DNA of 64,000 nt from Neisseria brasiliensis. GTDB taxonomy: Bacteria; Pseudomonadota; Gammaproteobacteria; Burkholderiales; Neisseriaceae. Numbering within the stretch: position 1 is the stretch's first letter; every line of letters begins with the position of its first letter. The DNA is taken from the NCBI RefSeq assembly GCF_009671065.1, contig NZ_CP046027.1, positions 1,798,001 through 1,862,000 on the forward strand, read 5' to 3'. Of the stretch, positions 50,358 to 58,711 are shown in pieces. The translations under genes were made by a program, and so were the position numbers. The notes below the pieces were generated by a model that saw only the letters and a list, made by a program, of their open reading frames with translations, did not search any database and was not told the origin of the DNA.

Positions 50358-51100
50358 GGGCTTAGGAAGCAAAAATATTAAATTGGGTTATTTCGAAGCA
50401 TCTTCATTAATATTTTACCTAAATCTTCATGCCGGTGGTTAAACCTAAACTCCGTTTCTTTGAGATGCAGATAAAACATCTCTTTGGAAATACCATGAAA
50501 TTTAGCCAAACGCCCCTTAGCATAACTCCAAAAAGATTCAATACCATTGATATGTTGCTTTCCTCGAGCAAACTCATTGGAACCATGATGGACACGGTAA
50601 TGCTTCTCATAGCCCATATCGACAAGACCGTCATATGCTTTCCAGCCGTCAGTATTGATTTCACTGTCAGCAGATATGTGACCACGTATGACCTTGATTA
50701 GTGAGGCTTTCGAAGCGTCGGGAACGATTTCCGTATAGACCACGCCATTGCGTTTCAGTATGCCAAATACGATGGTTTTACCTGACGCTCCGCGACCGCG
50801 CTTACCCCTGATACGTCGCGCACCAAAGTAAGATTCATCTAATTCGACCACACCGGACAGTGGTGAGCTTTGTTCGCACAGAGCAGCAATCCTGTGTCTG
50901 ATTTTCAGGAAAATAGGATTGATACTGCGTACACTAATGCCGGTCATTTTAGCAGTATCGGAAGCGGTCAAATCAAGAGCGAAACAGCGGATTATTTCTC
51001 TAAACTTTTGCTCTGAAATTTTGCTGAACTTTTGATACTTATTTTTTAGTTTCATATTAGGAGCTTATCACGTTTTTTGATGATTTTGCTTCCTAAGCCC
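50358..51100 (-). mobile_element. IS1016-like insertion sequence (IS1595 family)
   Basis: A 743-base element bounded by inverted repeats GGGCTTAGGAAGCAAAA and its complement, with one transposase gene on the minus strand. It lies just after the Phd-type antitoxin and breaks whatever followed. Flanking target duplication is not evident. Confidence 0.85.
50378..51055 (-). CDS. IS1016-type transposase (IS1595 family)
   Basis: 225 residues, apparently intact. N-terminal helical region with FALDLTASDTAKMTGISVRSI, then the catalytic part: Asp in VELDESYFGARRIRGKRGRG, INTDGWKAYDGL, and HINGIESFWSYAKGRLAKFHG with the Glu. It matches the ISXO2/IS1016 transposase pattern. It could be active. Confidence 0.92.
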   Translation of the reverse strand: MKLKNKYQKFSKISEQKFREIIRCFALDLTASDTAKMTGISVRSINPIFLKIRHRIAALCEQSSPLSGVVELDESYFGARRIRGKRGRGASGKTIVFGILKRNGVVYTEIVPDASKASLIKVIRGHISADSEINTDGWKAYDGLVDMGYEKHYRVHHGSNEFARGKQHINGIESFWSYAKGRLAKFHGISKEMFYLHLKETEFRFNHRHEDLGKILMKMLRNNPI

Positions 51101-51415
51101 TTTCGATATTTATTGTTTTAAATCATTGGGATAGATAGTAAATAGGGCGGATTTGGCGGAAAGTGTTCCCGCTGGCCAAAAAAGGGAGCGGGGACATTTT
51201 GTTACAAAAAATAAATTACTTAAGTCAAATGTTCCTGCGTTCCCGCTGTTCCCGCTGTTTTTTAGCACCTATATACGCTTATTTTTAATTTGGGGTATGA
51301 TGGGGCTGTTTCAGCCGATAGGTTAGACCGTCTGAAAAATGATGCAGGCGGCCTAAATCTGATTTATGCCGGTGAGAAAAAAAACAGGGTAAAAAATGGG
51401 TGACTTGTGCAAAAT

Positions 51416-51438
51416 GGGGGTATTTTTGGGGGTATTTT
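51416..51438 (+). repeat. GGGGTATTTT repeats at the right end of the island
   Basis: Two direct GGGGGTATTTT copies. The same motif occurs at the left end at 47962-47971 and, inverted, at 48117-48126 and 48133-48142, so they may be arm-type integrase sites. Confidence 0.5.
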
Positions 51439-51575
51439 AAAATATTGAATAAATTTATTTATTTAAAATCATATATTTGAATTAAAAATTAGGGTCTCTC
51501 CGTTTACCAAAAAATCAATAAAATCAACAGGTTATATTATAATGCAAATTGGTAATCTGTTGACATCATGATTAA

Positions 51576-51607
51576 GTAAAACCGCTTTTAATGAAAAGCG
51601 GTTTTAC
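51576..51607. terminator. Perfect 14-base hairpin
   Basis: GTAAAACCGCTTTT and AAAAGCGGTTTTAC with a 4-base loop. It can end transcription leaving the island region; T-rich within the arm, no long T run after. Confidence 0.65.
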
Positions 51608-51912
51608 TGCATCTAAGGCTTTGCTTTTATTATCTATGGTTTAGTATTGCTTTAGCTAAGCGAAATAAATCATATCGTATTATCTTAAATAAACTAATGT
51701 TTTTTTACACGATCATTTTAACTATCTATTTTTCTTATGAAAAATAAGTAAAGAAAATGGTGTTTTGCCGCTTTTGGCTGTTTTTTAAAGGATAAATAGG
51801 GTATTTTTGACCAAGCCAGTTTGCTATCTCAAATCAGTTTTGCTAGTATGAAATTGTAGTCTAGTGAAATGAATTTATTAATATTAATAATTTAATACGA
51901 TAGGAGATGGAT

Positions 51913-52275
51913 ATGAAAGTTGCTCATTTATTAGCAGCATTGCCGGTTGCAGCGGTTTTGGCAGCGTGTAGCTCGGTACACCCGCAGCAGGTTGAGGCGG
52001 AACATGATTTTGTATGTGACAATGGTGCAAAAATCCGTGTGTCCGGTACGACCAAAGGCGGTGCTGACCGTGTGAAAGTCACTGCGCTGAACGTGGCAGG
52101 TAACCCAAGCGCGGTATTGCAAAAAGCGCCGGCGGGTCAAGGTGAGCGTTTCCAAAATAATGCCGGTTTCTTTGGTAACGCAACAGAATTACGCATTGTA
52201 GATGGTGTGACAACGCTGACCTACGATGATAAAAACAATAAATTCCAAACCAAGTGTGAACCGGTGCCACGTTAA
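51913..52275 (+). CDS. Small lipoprotein with possible MliC-like domain
   Basis: 120 residues; signal peptide with lipobox LAAC, Cys near residue 19. The mature part starts EHDFVCDNGAKIRVSG and ends NNKFQTKCEPVPR. One Cys at each end of a small beta domain with FxCDNG at the start is the MliC lysozyme-inhibitor pattern, though the family Trp/Ser loop is not plain. AGGAG at 51902-51906 supports the ATG at 51913 over the one at 51907. Similar in layout to the lipoprotein at 7.5 kb. Confidence 0.7.
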   Translation: MKVAHLLAALPVAAVLAACSSVHPQQVEAEHDFVCDNGAKIRVSGTTKGGADRVKVTALNVAGNPSAVLQKAPAGQGERFQNNAGFFGNATELRIVDGVTTLTYDDKNNKFQTKCEPVPR

Positions 52276-52301
52276 GATGTGATTGGTTTGGATGATTGAA
52301 T

Positions 52302-52340
52302 AAAAAGGCCGCCTGAAAATTTGTTTTCAGGCGGCCTTTT
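52302..52340. terminator. Terminator built from a variant uptake sequence
   Basis: AAAAGGCCGCCTGAAAAT and its complement; both arms carry GCCGCCTGAA in place of GCCGTCTGAA, so the stem stays perfect. It is bidirectional between the lipoprotein and fdhE. Confidence 0.85.
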
Positions 52341-52366
52341 CGTTTAATAATAACGCAATTATTGGA

Positions 52367-53287
52367 TCAATCTAACAATAAAAACGGATTGCCCCCGGCG
52401 CGATCGAAACCGGCTTCACCGACCACAATGTCCAAGCCCAGTGAGGCCAAGTCGTCAGCGACTGGATCGGCGTATTGCTGTTTGTCGAGGCGGTAGAGTT
52501 TGCGGTAGCTGTGGCAGGATTTGCAGCTTTCAGCATGCGCGCCTTGATAGACCGGCGCCAATTCAGGCGTGCTTTTTTCGTCGATGTGTTGAATGCGCAT
52601 ATTGCCGGCATCGCCGCAAGTCGGGCATTTGGCGCGCAGCACGTTCCAGCGGCTGTTGCACAATGGGCAGTGCATGTAGCGGAAGCCGTTTAAATCGCCT
52701 TTGATCAACACCACGCTGCCGACCGGTTCGGTACCGCAGCAAGGGCAGATGGTGCGGTCTTCGGTTGGCGGTACATGATCTTCGGTCAGTTGCAAAGCCC
52801 ATGCCGTCCAAATCACTTGCAATGCGGCTTGCACCCAGATTTCGGCTGAGCGGTCTTGGTCTTCGGTGGTTTGGGTTAATACGCGCTTGGCCAAGGCTTT
52901 GGCTTGTTCTTGGCTTAAGGCTTTTAATTTGCTCACTTCGATGGCGGCGGTGGCAGTGATTTTGCCGTTTACTTCTTTCAGAATGTCGCCGAATACGTCA
53001 TAAAATTCAGACGGTACATCGCTATTCAAGGCTTCCGGCAAAACAGTTGCGCCTTCGCTCAATTGATTCAAGGTCAAATCATGGCGCGCCATCACGGCTT
53101 GTTGCGCTTCGCAAACGGTGGAAAGCAGCGTCAGGTAAAGATTCCATTCGCTTTTGTCTGCCTGCGCCAATTCTTTGAAACGCACGGCGCGCTCGGCAAA
53201 GATTTCTTGTTCCGGCGCGAGCCAGAATGGGGTGTGGAACAAGCCTTTTTGGATTTCTTCAACCGGCTTGATGGTGGTGGTTTTCAT
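52367..53287 (-). CDS. fdhE: Formate dehydrogenase accessory protein FdhE
   Basis: Cytoplasmic chaperone for assembly of periplasmic formate dehydrogenase, 306 residues. Four Cys-x2-Cys rubredoxin-type motifs are seen: CPCCGTEPVGSV, CPLCNSRWNVLR, CPTCGDAGN and CKSCHSYRKL. It follows fdhD on the same strand with an uptake-sequence hairpin (53309-53342) between. The formate dehydrogenase genes themselves are not in the window. Confidence 0.93.
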   Translation of the reverse strand: MKTTTIKPVEEIQKGLFHTPFWLAPEQEIFAERAVRFKELAQADKSEWNLYLTLLSTVCEAQQAVMARHDLTLNQLSEGATVLPEALNSDVPSEFYDVFGDILKEVNGKITATAAIEVSKLKALSQEQAKALAKRVLTQTTEDQDRSAEIWVQAALQVIWTAWALQLTEDHVPPTEDRTICPCCGTEPVGSVVLIKGDLNGFRYMHCPLCNSRWNVLRAKCPTCGDAGNMRIQHIDEKSTPELAPVYQGAHAESCKSCHSYRKLYRLDKQQYADPVADDLASLGLDIVVGEAGFDRAGGNPFLLLD

Positions 53288-53361
53288 GTATTTTCCTTGT
53301 GGTGTGTTTCAGACGGCCTATTGATCAACAGGCCGTCTGAAAAGATATGTGATTCGAATGA

Positions 53362-54159
53362 TTATTTCACAATATATTGCGGGTGGGTATAAACGGTAAA
53401 TTTATGCGGGCGGGCGAAGCCGATTAAGGTCATGCCGGCTTGTTCGGCCAAGCGCACGGCCAGCGCGGTTGGGGCGGAGACGGCAACAATGCAGCCTATG
53501 CCCATCGCAGCGGCTTTAGCGACCATCTCATAGCTGGCGCGGCTGGAAATCAGCGCGAAACCTTGCTGCCAATTGTAAGCCTGTTGCGTGCCGTGGCCGA
53601 TTAATTTGTCTAAGGCATTGTGGCGGCCGACATCTTCAAACGCGGCTGAAATACGACCGTTTTGTACCCAAGCCACGCCGTGTACCGAGCCAACGGATTG
53701 ACGCAAGGGCTGATGGTTGTCGAAATCGGCTAAGGCCGTCTGAATGTTGCGGATGGCCAATGCCTGGCCGCGGGGTACTTGCGGCAATTGCGGTTTGACC
53801 GCAGCCAAGCTGTCGATGCCACACAAACCGCAACCGGTGCGGCCGGTCATGTTGCGGCGACGCTCTTTTAAGGCTTGAAAACGTGCGGAAGCGATGTCGA
53901 GGTGCACTTCAATGCCATCGCAGGCTTCGTTGACTTCAATGTCGTACAGCTCGGAAGCGGTGGTCAAAATGCCTTCGCTCAAGCTGAATCCCAAGGCCAA
54001 GGCTTCCAAATTTTGCGGCGTAGCCATCAATACCACATGGGTAATGCCGTTGTAGACCAAGGCGATGGCGGTTTCTTCGGCTAGCACGTCTTGTTCTTCA
54101 CGCAGGCCGTCTGAATCAGCGCGATATACGGTATAGCTTTGCAGGGGAAGGGAAGTCAT
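53362..54159 (-). CDS. fdhD: Formate dehydrogenase sulfurtransferase FdhD
   Basis: Transfers sulfur from IscS to the molybdenum cofactor of formate dehydrogenase. 265 residues from the ATG at 54159. The conserved Cys pair is in TGRTGCGLCGIDSL and other blocks are EETAIALVYNGITHVVLMATP and EDVGRHNALDKLIGHG. The upstream extension to 54246 runs through an uptake sequence and is rejected. Confidence 0.94.
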   Translation of the reverse strand: MTSLPLQSYTVYRADSDGLREEQDVLAEETAIALVYNGITHVVLMATPQNLEALALGFSLSEGILTTASELYDIEVNEACDGIEVHLDIASARFQALKERRRNMTGRTGCGLCGIDSLAAVKPQLPQVPRGQALAIRNIQTALADFDNHQPLRQSVGSVHGVAWVQNGRISAAFEDVGRHNALDKLIGHGTQQAYNWQQGFALISSRASYEMVAKAAAMGIGCIVAVSAPTALAVRLAEQAGMTLIGFARPHKFTVYTHPQYIVK

Positions 54160-54276
54160 GAGTGAGGCCGTCTGAAAAGCGCTATTATAGCGCGATTTTT
54201 TCTGCTTCTTAACCGGAATAAACCAAAGTTGGGCGCATAATCGCAATCGTTTATTTGAATGATTAAGGTTATCAGC

Positions 54277-55767
54277 ATGAATGCAGTAAATAAAACATTA
54301 TTGGCGGCTGCTGTGGCGATGGGGTTGAGTGCTTGTGCGGCAACATCGGGCAAAACAAGTCATGATTTGGATTTTTCCAAACAGCCATACACCGAACAAA
54401 GTATGGTGGTGAATGGTGAAACGATTAAATTCCGTGCCTATGAAGGCATTGTGTACGTTAAAAATCCAATCGATGCTGAATATGAAGTGATGAATATTTA
54501 TGTGCCGGAGCAATATTACCAAAACGGTAATATTGACGGCTTTACAGCAGAAACGGCACCGATTTTCTTCCCTAATCAAATCGGCGGCTATATGCCGGCC
54601 AAACCGGCGAAGCCTGAATTGAAACGCCCGCGTGGACCTATGGTTGAAAATGCGGTGCAATCACCGAATGCCGCAGCGGTAGCCTTGTCAAAAGGTTATG
54701 TGGTGGCATCGGCAGGCGCGCGCGGACGGACTGCGGCTACTGGTAAAGCACCGGCGGCAATTGTCGATTTAAAAGCGGCAGTGCGCTATTTGAAAGCTAA
54801 CGATAAAGTGATGCCGGGTGATGCTGAAAAAATCATTTCCAACGGCACCAGCGCGGGCGGTGCGCAGTCTTCATTATTGGGTGCAAGCGGCAATCATCCG
54901 GATTATGAAGCGCATTTGAAAGCCCTAGGCGCAGCGAATGCGGGCGATGATATTTTTGCGGTTTCCGCATATTGCCCGATTACCGATTTGGAACACGCTG
55001 ACATGGCTTATGAATGGCAGTTTAACGGTGTCAACGATTACAAGAAAATGAGTGTGACCATGCTGGATTACAACGTCAAGCGTGAACTGGTGCCGGGTAC
55101 GCTCACCGAAGCACAAAAATCCTTGTCCGATAAACTCAAGCCCATGTATCCTGCTTACATCAACAGCTTGAATCTGAAAGACGCACAAGGCCGTGCGTTG
55201 ACCTTGGATCAAAGCGGCAACGGCAGCTTTAAAGATTTCGTGACCGGATTCTTGGCGCAATCGGCACAACAGCAATTGGATGCCGGCAAAGAAGTAAAAG
55301 CGGATTGGCTGGCGGTGAAAAACGGCAAAGTAACGGCAATTGATTTTGCCCAATATGCACAAACCGCAGTCCGTCAGAAAACGCCGCCTGCATTTGACGG
55401 CGTGGATTTATCGACCGGTGAAAACCAATTATTTGGCAATGCCGATACCGACAAACAGCATTTCACTACCTTTGCCATGAGCAACAGCACCGTAGCAGGC
55501 GCAACCATGGCCGCAGCGCAAGACATTAAAATGATGAATCCGCTGAATTATGTGGGGGATACCGACGCGAAAATGTCGCAAAACTGGCGGATTCGTGTCG
55601 GCACCAACGACCGCGATACTTCATTGGCGGTCTCTGCTGTGTTGGCGGCCAAGCTGCAAAACCATGGCGCCAACGTTGATTATGCCTTACCGTGGGGCGT
55701 GCCACATAGCGGAGACTATGATTTAGATGAATTGTTTGCTTGGATGAAACAAGTGAGTACGCAATAA
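54277..55767 (+). CDS. Subtype B tannase-like lipoprotein esterase
   Basis: A 496-residue lipoprotein: signal peptide with lipobox LSAC, Cys near residue 20. The alpha/beta hydrolase has the nucleophile Ser in NGTSAGGAQSSLLGASGN, the acid Asp in GTNDRDTSLAVS and the His in GVPHSGDYDLDELFAW, the arrangement of bacterial subtype B tannases. Such enzymes free gallate from galloyl esters. Cell-envelope location plus a protocatechuate/gallate-type ring-cleavage route in the same window makes gallate or a related ester a likely substrate. AAGG precedes the ATG at 54277. Confidence 0.8.
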   Translation: MNAVNKTLLAAAVAMGLSACAATSGKTSHDLDFSKQPYTEQSMVVNGETIKFRAYEGIVYVKNPIDAEYEVMNIYVPEQYYQNGNIDGFTAETAPIFFPNQIGGYMPAKPAKPELKRPRGPMVENAVQSPNAAAVALSKGYVVASAGARGRTAATGKAPAAIVDLKAAVRYLKANDKVMPGDAEKIISNGTSAGGAQSSLLGASGNHPDYEAHLKALGAANAGDDIFAVSAYCPITDLEHADMAYEWQFNGVNDYKKMSVTMLDYNVKRELVPGTLTEAQKSLSDKLKPMYPAYINSLNLKDAQGRALTLDQSGNGSFKDFVTGFLAQSAQQQLDAGKEVKADWLAVKNGKVTAIDFAQYAQTAVRQKTPPAFDGVDLSTGENQLFGNADTDKQHFTTFAMSNSTVAGATMAAAQDIKMMNPLNYVGDTDAKMSQNWRIRVGTNDRDTSLAVSAVLAAKLQNHGANVDYALPWGVPHSGDYDLDELFAWMKQVSTQ

Positions 55768-55769
55768 TA

Positions 55770-55797
55770 ATGCCGTCTGAACCTTTTCAGACGGTAT
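55770..55797 (+). terminator. Uptake-sequence terminator after the tannase-like gene
   Basis: TGCCGTCTGAA and TTCAGACGGTA with a short loop, then TTGTTTTTT. Confidence 0.75.
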
Positions 55798-55821
55798 TGT
55801 TTTTTAGAGATACATAAGAAT

Positions 55822-55851
55822 AAAAGCCTGAACATTTCTGTTCAGGCTTTT
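55822..55851 (-). terminator. Terminator of tRNA-Asn
   Basis: AAAAGCCTGAACA with its complement and a 4-base loop; T run on the minus strand after it. Confidence 0.85.
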
Positions 55852-55856
55852 TAATT

Positions 55857-55932
55857 TGGCTCCCCGACCTGGGCTCGAACCAGGGACCTGCGGATTAACA
55901 GTCCGTCGCTCTACCGACTGAGCTATCGGGGA
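55857..55932 (-). tRNA. tRNA-Asn (anticodon GTT)
   Basis: Minus-strand cloverleaf with acceptor TCCCCGA/TCGGGGA, anticodon loop CTGTTAA, T-loop GGTTCGAGCC and encoded CCA. Single-gene unit. Confidence 0.97.
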
Positions 55933-55941
55933 ATGGAGCGT

Positions 55942-55969
55942 ATTATAGCGTCTGCAAAAAATGTGTCAA
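55942..55969 (-). promoter_or_regulatory. Promoter of tRNA-Asn
   Basis: On the minus strand TTGACA (55964-55969) and TATAAT (55942-55947), spacer 16. Confidence 0.88.
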
Positions 55970-56124
55970 CCGATAAAAGGCAATAAATTCGTAGCAATAT
56001 TACAAATAATTGAAAGCTAAGAAAATTTATTTTATCGCTAACATACGATGGCAAGCTTGTGTTGTCAGGCCGTCTGAAAGCTAGGTATGCACATTATTTG
56101 CGTAAGCTATTTATTTTGCCGTAA

Positions 56125-56628
56125 TCAGTATTTTGCGCTAACCAATTTACCGTTTTGGAAAACTTGTTGCTGCATAACGTTACCGTTGTAGGCATAAGTT
56201 GTCAGAGAGCCGTTGGTCGGTGTTGCGCGAAATTGCATCAATTGGTTGCGGTTGATGGTGTAAGGGTCGGTGCGCTTGATGCTGTTGTCGCTGTAAAAAT
56301 CTTGCACCACATATTCATTATTGCGTTTGCTTAATAATTGACGGTAAAAACCGCCTTTCACCGCATTATTTGAAGCATTACCGTGGGCGTCAAAATAAGT
56401 CACAATTTGCTCGTCAACAATATTGACGCCGCCGTTGTTTTTACTTTGGTTGGTGTTGGAACCGATTTTGGTTTGATCCAAGCGCACAGGGATATTTAAA
56501 GAAGTGCCCAAGCCGACATGGCTGCCCAGTCGGGTGCCCACGCCTAAGCCCACAGACATGCCGGGTGTGCCTACCGAGCAGGCACTTAAAGCGGTGATGG
56601 CGAGTGCAGCTGACAGAATCTTTTTCAT
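56125..56628 (-). CDS. Putative lipoprotein of unknown function
   Basis: 167 residues from MKKILSAALAITALSACSVG at 56628; lipobox LSAC. The mature part begins with a Gly/Val-rich run (GMSVGLGVGTRLGSHVGLG) that suggests membrane association. The second half has short repeating strand units (GFYRQLLSKRNNEYVVQDFY, GSLTTYAYNGNVMQQQVFQNGKLV) like MORN/YwqK-type proteins. I do not recognise the family. AAAGGA lies before the start. Confidence 0.7.
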   Translation of the reverse strand: MKKILSAALAITALSACSVGTPGMSVGLGVGTRLGSHVGLGTSLNIPVRLDQTKIGSNTNQSKNNGGVNIVDEQIVTYFDAHGNASNNAVKGGFYRQLLSKRNNEYVVQDFYSDNSIKRTDPYTINRNQLMQFRATPTNGSLTTYAYNGNVMQQQVFQNGKLVSAKY

Positions 56629-56756
56629 TGTTTTTCCTTTGGAAATTTCTTTATTAACTGACGGCAATGAGTATAGCGGTTTTCATTGCTGATTTTCGTT
56701 ATGCTAGGTAAAAGGCAAGAATTGGCAGGAATTTTGTTGGTTTTTGGAAACGAAAA

Positions 56757-56795
56757 CGCCAAAAAGCACTTTCTTGGGAAAAGTGCTTTTTGGCG
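56757..56795 (-). terminator. Long hairpin terminator
   Basis: CGCCAAAAAGCACTT and its complement with a 9-base loop; TTTTCG follows on the minus strand. It ends the TonB-like gene. Confidence 0.75.
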
Positions 56796-56823
56796 CTCTG
56801 GGGTAAGCAGGGAGATGAAAAGG

Positions 56824-57171
56824 TTATTTCAAGCTGGCTTGTTGAATGTTTTTGCCTTCTGAAAATTTAATTTCTTTCACAACGCTGAATTCTTTGGCAA
56901 TGCCGTTGATCAAAACAGGTGACATGGTTTGCGCTTCCATCCATTGAACGGCGCTGTTGTCGATGCTGCTTGAGCCGCTGCTGCGAACCACACGTACATT
57001 GTGAACATCGCCGTCTGCACCAATGGTCAATCGCACCGCAACTTTGCCCGTAATCGGAGCGGTGGCTTCAGATGCTTTTTGATAGAAAGCAATATTGTTT
57101 GCCATGGCGGCTTGTGAAGCAGCTAAAACGGTGAAAGCAACTAAAGCGGTTAAAGTTTGACGGATGTTCAT
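56824..57171 (-). CDS. Periplasmic TonB C-terminal-domain-like protein
   Basis: 115 residues with a cleavable signal peptide (LAASQAAMA). The mature part ITGKVAVRLTIGADGDVHNVRVVRSSGSSSIDNSAVQWM is the fold of TonB C-terminal domains, without the membrane anchor and proline-rich spacer of real TonB. It may be a small envelope protein that interacts with outer-membrane proteins; the partner is unknown. Single gene. Confidence 0.72.
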   Translation of the reverse strand: MNIRQTLTALVAFTVLAASQAAMANNIAFYQKASEATAPITGKVAVRLTIGADGDVHNVRVVRSSGSSSIDNSAVQWMEAQTMSPVLINGIAKEFSVVKEIKFSEGKNIQQASLK

Positions 57172-57861
57172 GATATTGTCCTTGTGAGTTAAACGTTTGT
57201 CGTAATTTTGTTAATGTGTAATTCTTTAATTTATAAAGATTATGTTTTGTTGGAACTTGTTGTGTTCCGTGTTTCGATGTATGCATTTTGCAATGTTGGC
57301 AGAGAATTAGCAAGCGATAAATGCGCAAAAATTGCGATAAACGGTTTATTTTTTTTAGTAGTGATTATTCTAATTGTTGGCATTTTAAGCTTAGAATTTA
57401 TACTTTATTGAAAGTAACTTGAGAAAATATGACAAATTAATTATTTTAAAATCATATATTTATTTTGAATAACTCAGTTAAGAATAAAAATATAGGTGTT
57501 TTGAAACTAAAAAACACCGTTTATTTATTTAAAAATACCGCTTGTCGTATTTTTGCACCGATTATTAAAAATGTTGTTTTTTTTAATACATATATTTGGA
57601 TTTTGTTGAAATATTTTTAGATGATTCTTGCAAAATGTAATCAAGGTGCTGCGTTGTTTCTATTCAATGTGGCCATAGTTAAAAACGATAGGGCATAAAA
57701 ATTTTGCGGAACTAAGGTAGAATGTGTTCAGACGGCCTTTTGAATCATAATAAGAATGTTAGTCGTCGAAACAGTTTGATTGGGCAAGCGTGATTCTTTA
57801 TATATAGTTTGCCTGTTGGCTAAACAGCATCCTTTAGGCAGATAACAGCTAGGAAGCAATA
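57172..57861. other. AT-rich noncoding stretch before dapF
   Basis: 690 bases without a supportable gene; the small plus-strand frame near 57208-57411 lacks a ribosome site and any recognisable pattern. It holds a hairpin GGTGTTTT/AAAACACC at 57495-57518 and one uptake sequence at about 57726. The dapF ribosome site AGGAAG is at about 57851. Confidence 0.5.
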
Positions 57862-58710
57862 ATGAAAACTTTAAAATTCACAAAAATGCATGGCTTGGGT
57901 AATGATTTCATGGTGGTCAACGCGATCGAACAGCAGTTTGACCCAACAGAAGCGCCTTTGGCACAATGGTCTGACCGTTTCCGTGGGGTGGGCTTTGACC
58001 AGCTTTTAGTGGTGGAAAAACCATCATCTGAAGCGGTGGATTTTCGTTACCGCATTTTTAATGCCGATGGCGGGGAGGTAGAGCAATGCGGGAACGGTGC
58101 GCGTTGTTTCGTGCGTTTTGTGGTGGATAAAGGGTTGACTGACAAGCAGGAAATTTTGGTGGAAACCGCCAGTGGTGTGATTGTGCCCAAATTGTTGGAT
58201 AATGGCTTGGTTACTGTGAATATGGGCAAACCAAAATTTATGCCGTCTGAAATTCCGTTTGTGCCGGTTAGTGATGAAGCAGATGATGCCTTAACACATA
58301 TTGTGCTGGTGGGCTTGGAATCCATTCCGGTAAGTTGCGTCAATATGGGTAATCCGCATGCGGTCATTGTAGTGGAAGATACGCAAAATGCGCCAGTCGA
58401 GCATTGGGGTGAGGCCATTGAATCGCATAGCCAATTTCCGGAACGCGTAAATGTTGGTTTTATGCAGGTTGTGGATCGCCAATCGATTCAGTTGCGTGTG
58501 TATGAACGTGGGGCGGGTGAAACGCAAGCATGCGGCACCGGCGCGTGTGCGGCAGTTGTGGCCGGTGTACGCTTAGGTTTACTGGATGGGGGTGTGCCGG
58601 TTAAGGTGAGCTTGCCGGGGGGCGATTTGTTTATCAGCTGGCAGAATGGTGATGATGTGATGATGACCGGTCTTGCTGAAACAGTATTTGAAGGCGAGTT
58701 GCAATATTAA
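57862..58710 (+). CDS. dapF: Diaminopimelate epimerase DapF
   Basis: Converts LL- to meso-diaminopimelate for lysine and peptidoglycan. 282 residues. The two catalytic cysteines are in EVEQCGNGARCFVRFV and ETQACGTGACAAVVAG, and the start TKMHGLGNDFMVV is typical. An inner-membrane protein gene follows after one base. Confidence 0.96.
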   Translation: MKTLKFTKMHGLGNDFMVVNAIEQQFDPTEAPLAQWSDRFRGVGFDQLLVVEKPSSEAVDFRYRIFNADGGEVEQCGNGARCFVRFVVDKGLTDKQEILVETASGVIVPKLLDNGLVTVNMGKPKFMPSEIPFVPVSDEADDALTHIVLVGLESIPVSCVNMGNPHAVIVVEDTQNAPVEHWGEAIESHSQFPERVNVGFMQVVDRQSIQLRVYERGAGETQACGTGACAAVVAGVRLGLLDGGVPVKVSLPGGDLFISWQNGDDVMMTGLAETVFEGELQY

Positions 58711-58711
58711 G

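Larger units (their letters stand above)
51101..51912. other. Noncoding right flank of the island and lipoprotein upstream region
   Basis: No credible gene. It holds several GTTCCCGCT copies (51165-51260), GGGGGTATTTTTGGGGGTATTTT at 51416-51438 in two overlapping copies, a GTCTCTCCGT 10-mer at 51493-51502 matching the tRNA-Leu 3' region, and the hairpin at 51576-51607. From about 51600 it is AT-rich host sequence before the lipoprotein. Confidence 0.5.

Noticed and set aside
50358..51100. Target-site duplication for the IS1016-like element
   Set aside because: Flanking bases on the two sides do not match, so none is claimed.
51493..51502. Firm attR of the island
   Set aside because: Only 10 bases match the tRNA-Leu 3' region, which is too short to be more than a candidate; kept only as support within the island finding.
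57208..57411. 67-residue plus-strand frame with a hydrophobic end
   Set aside because: AT-rich noncoding context, no ribosome site, no recognisable family.
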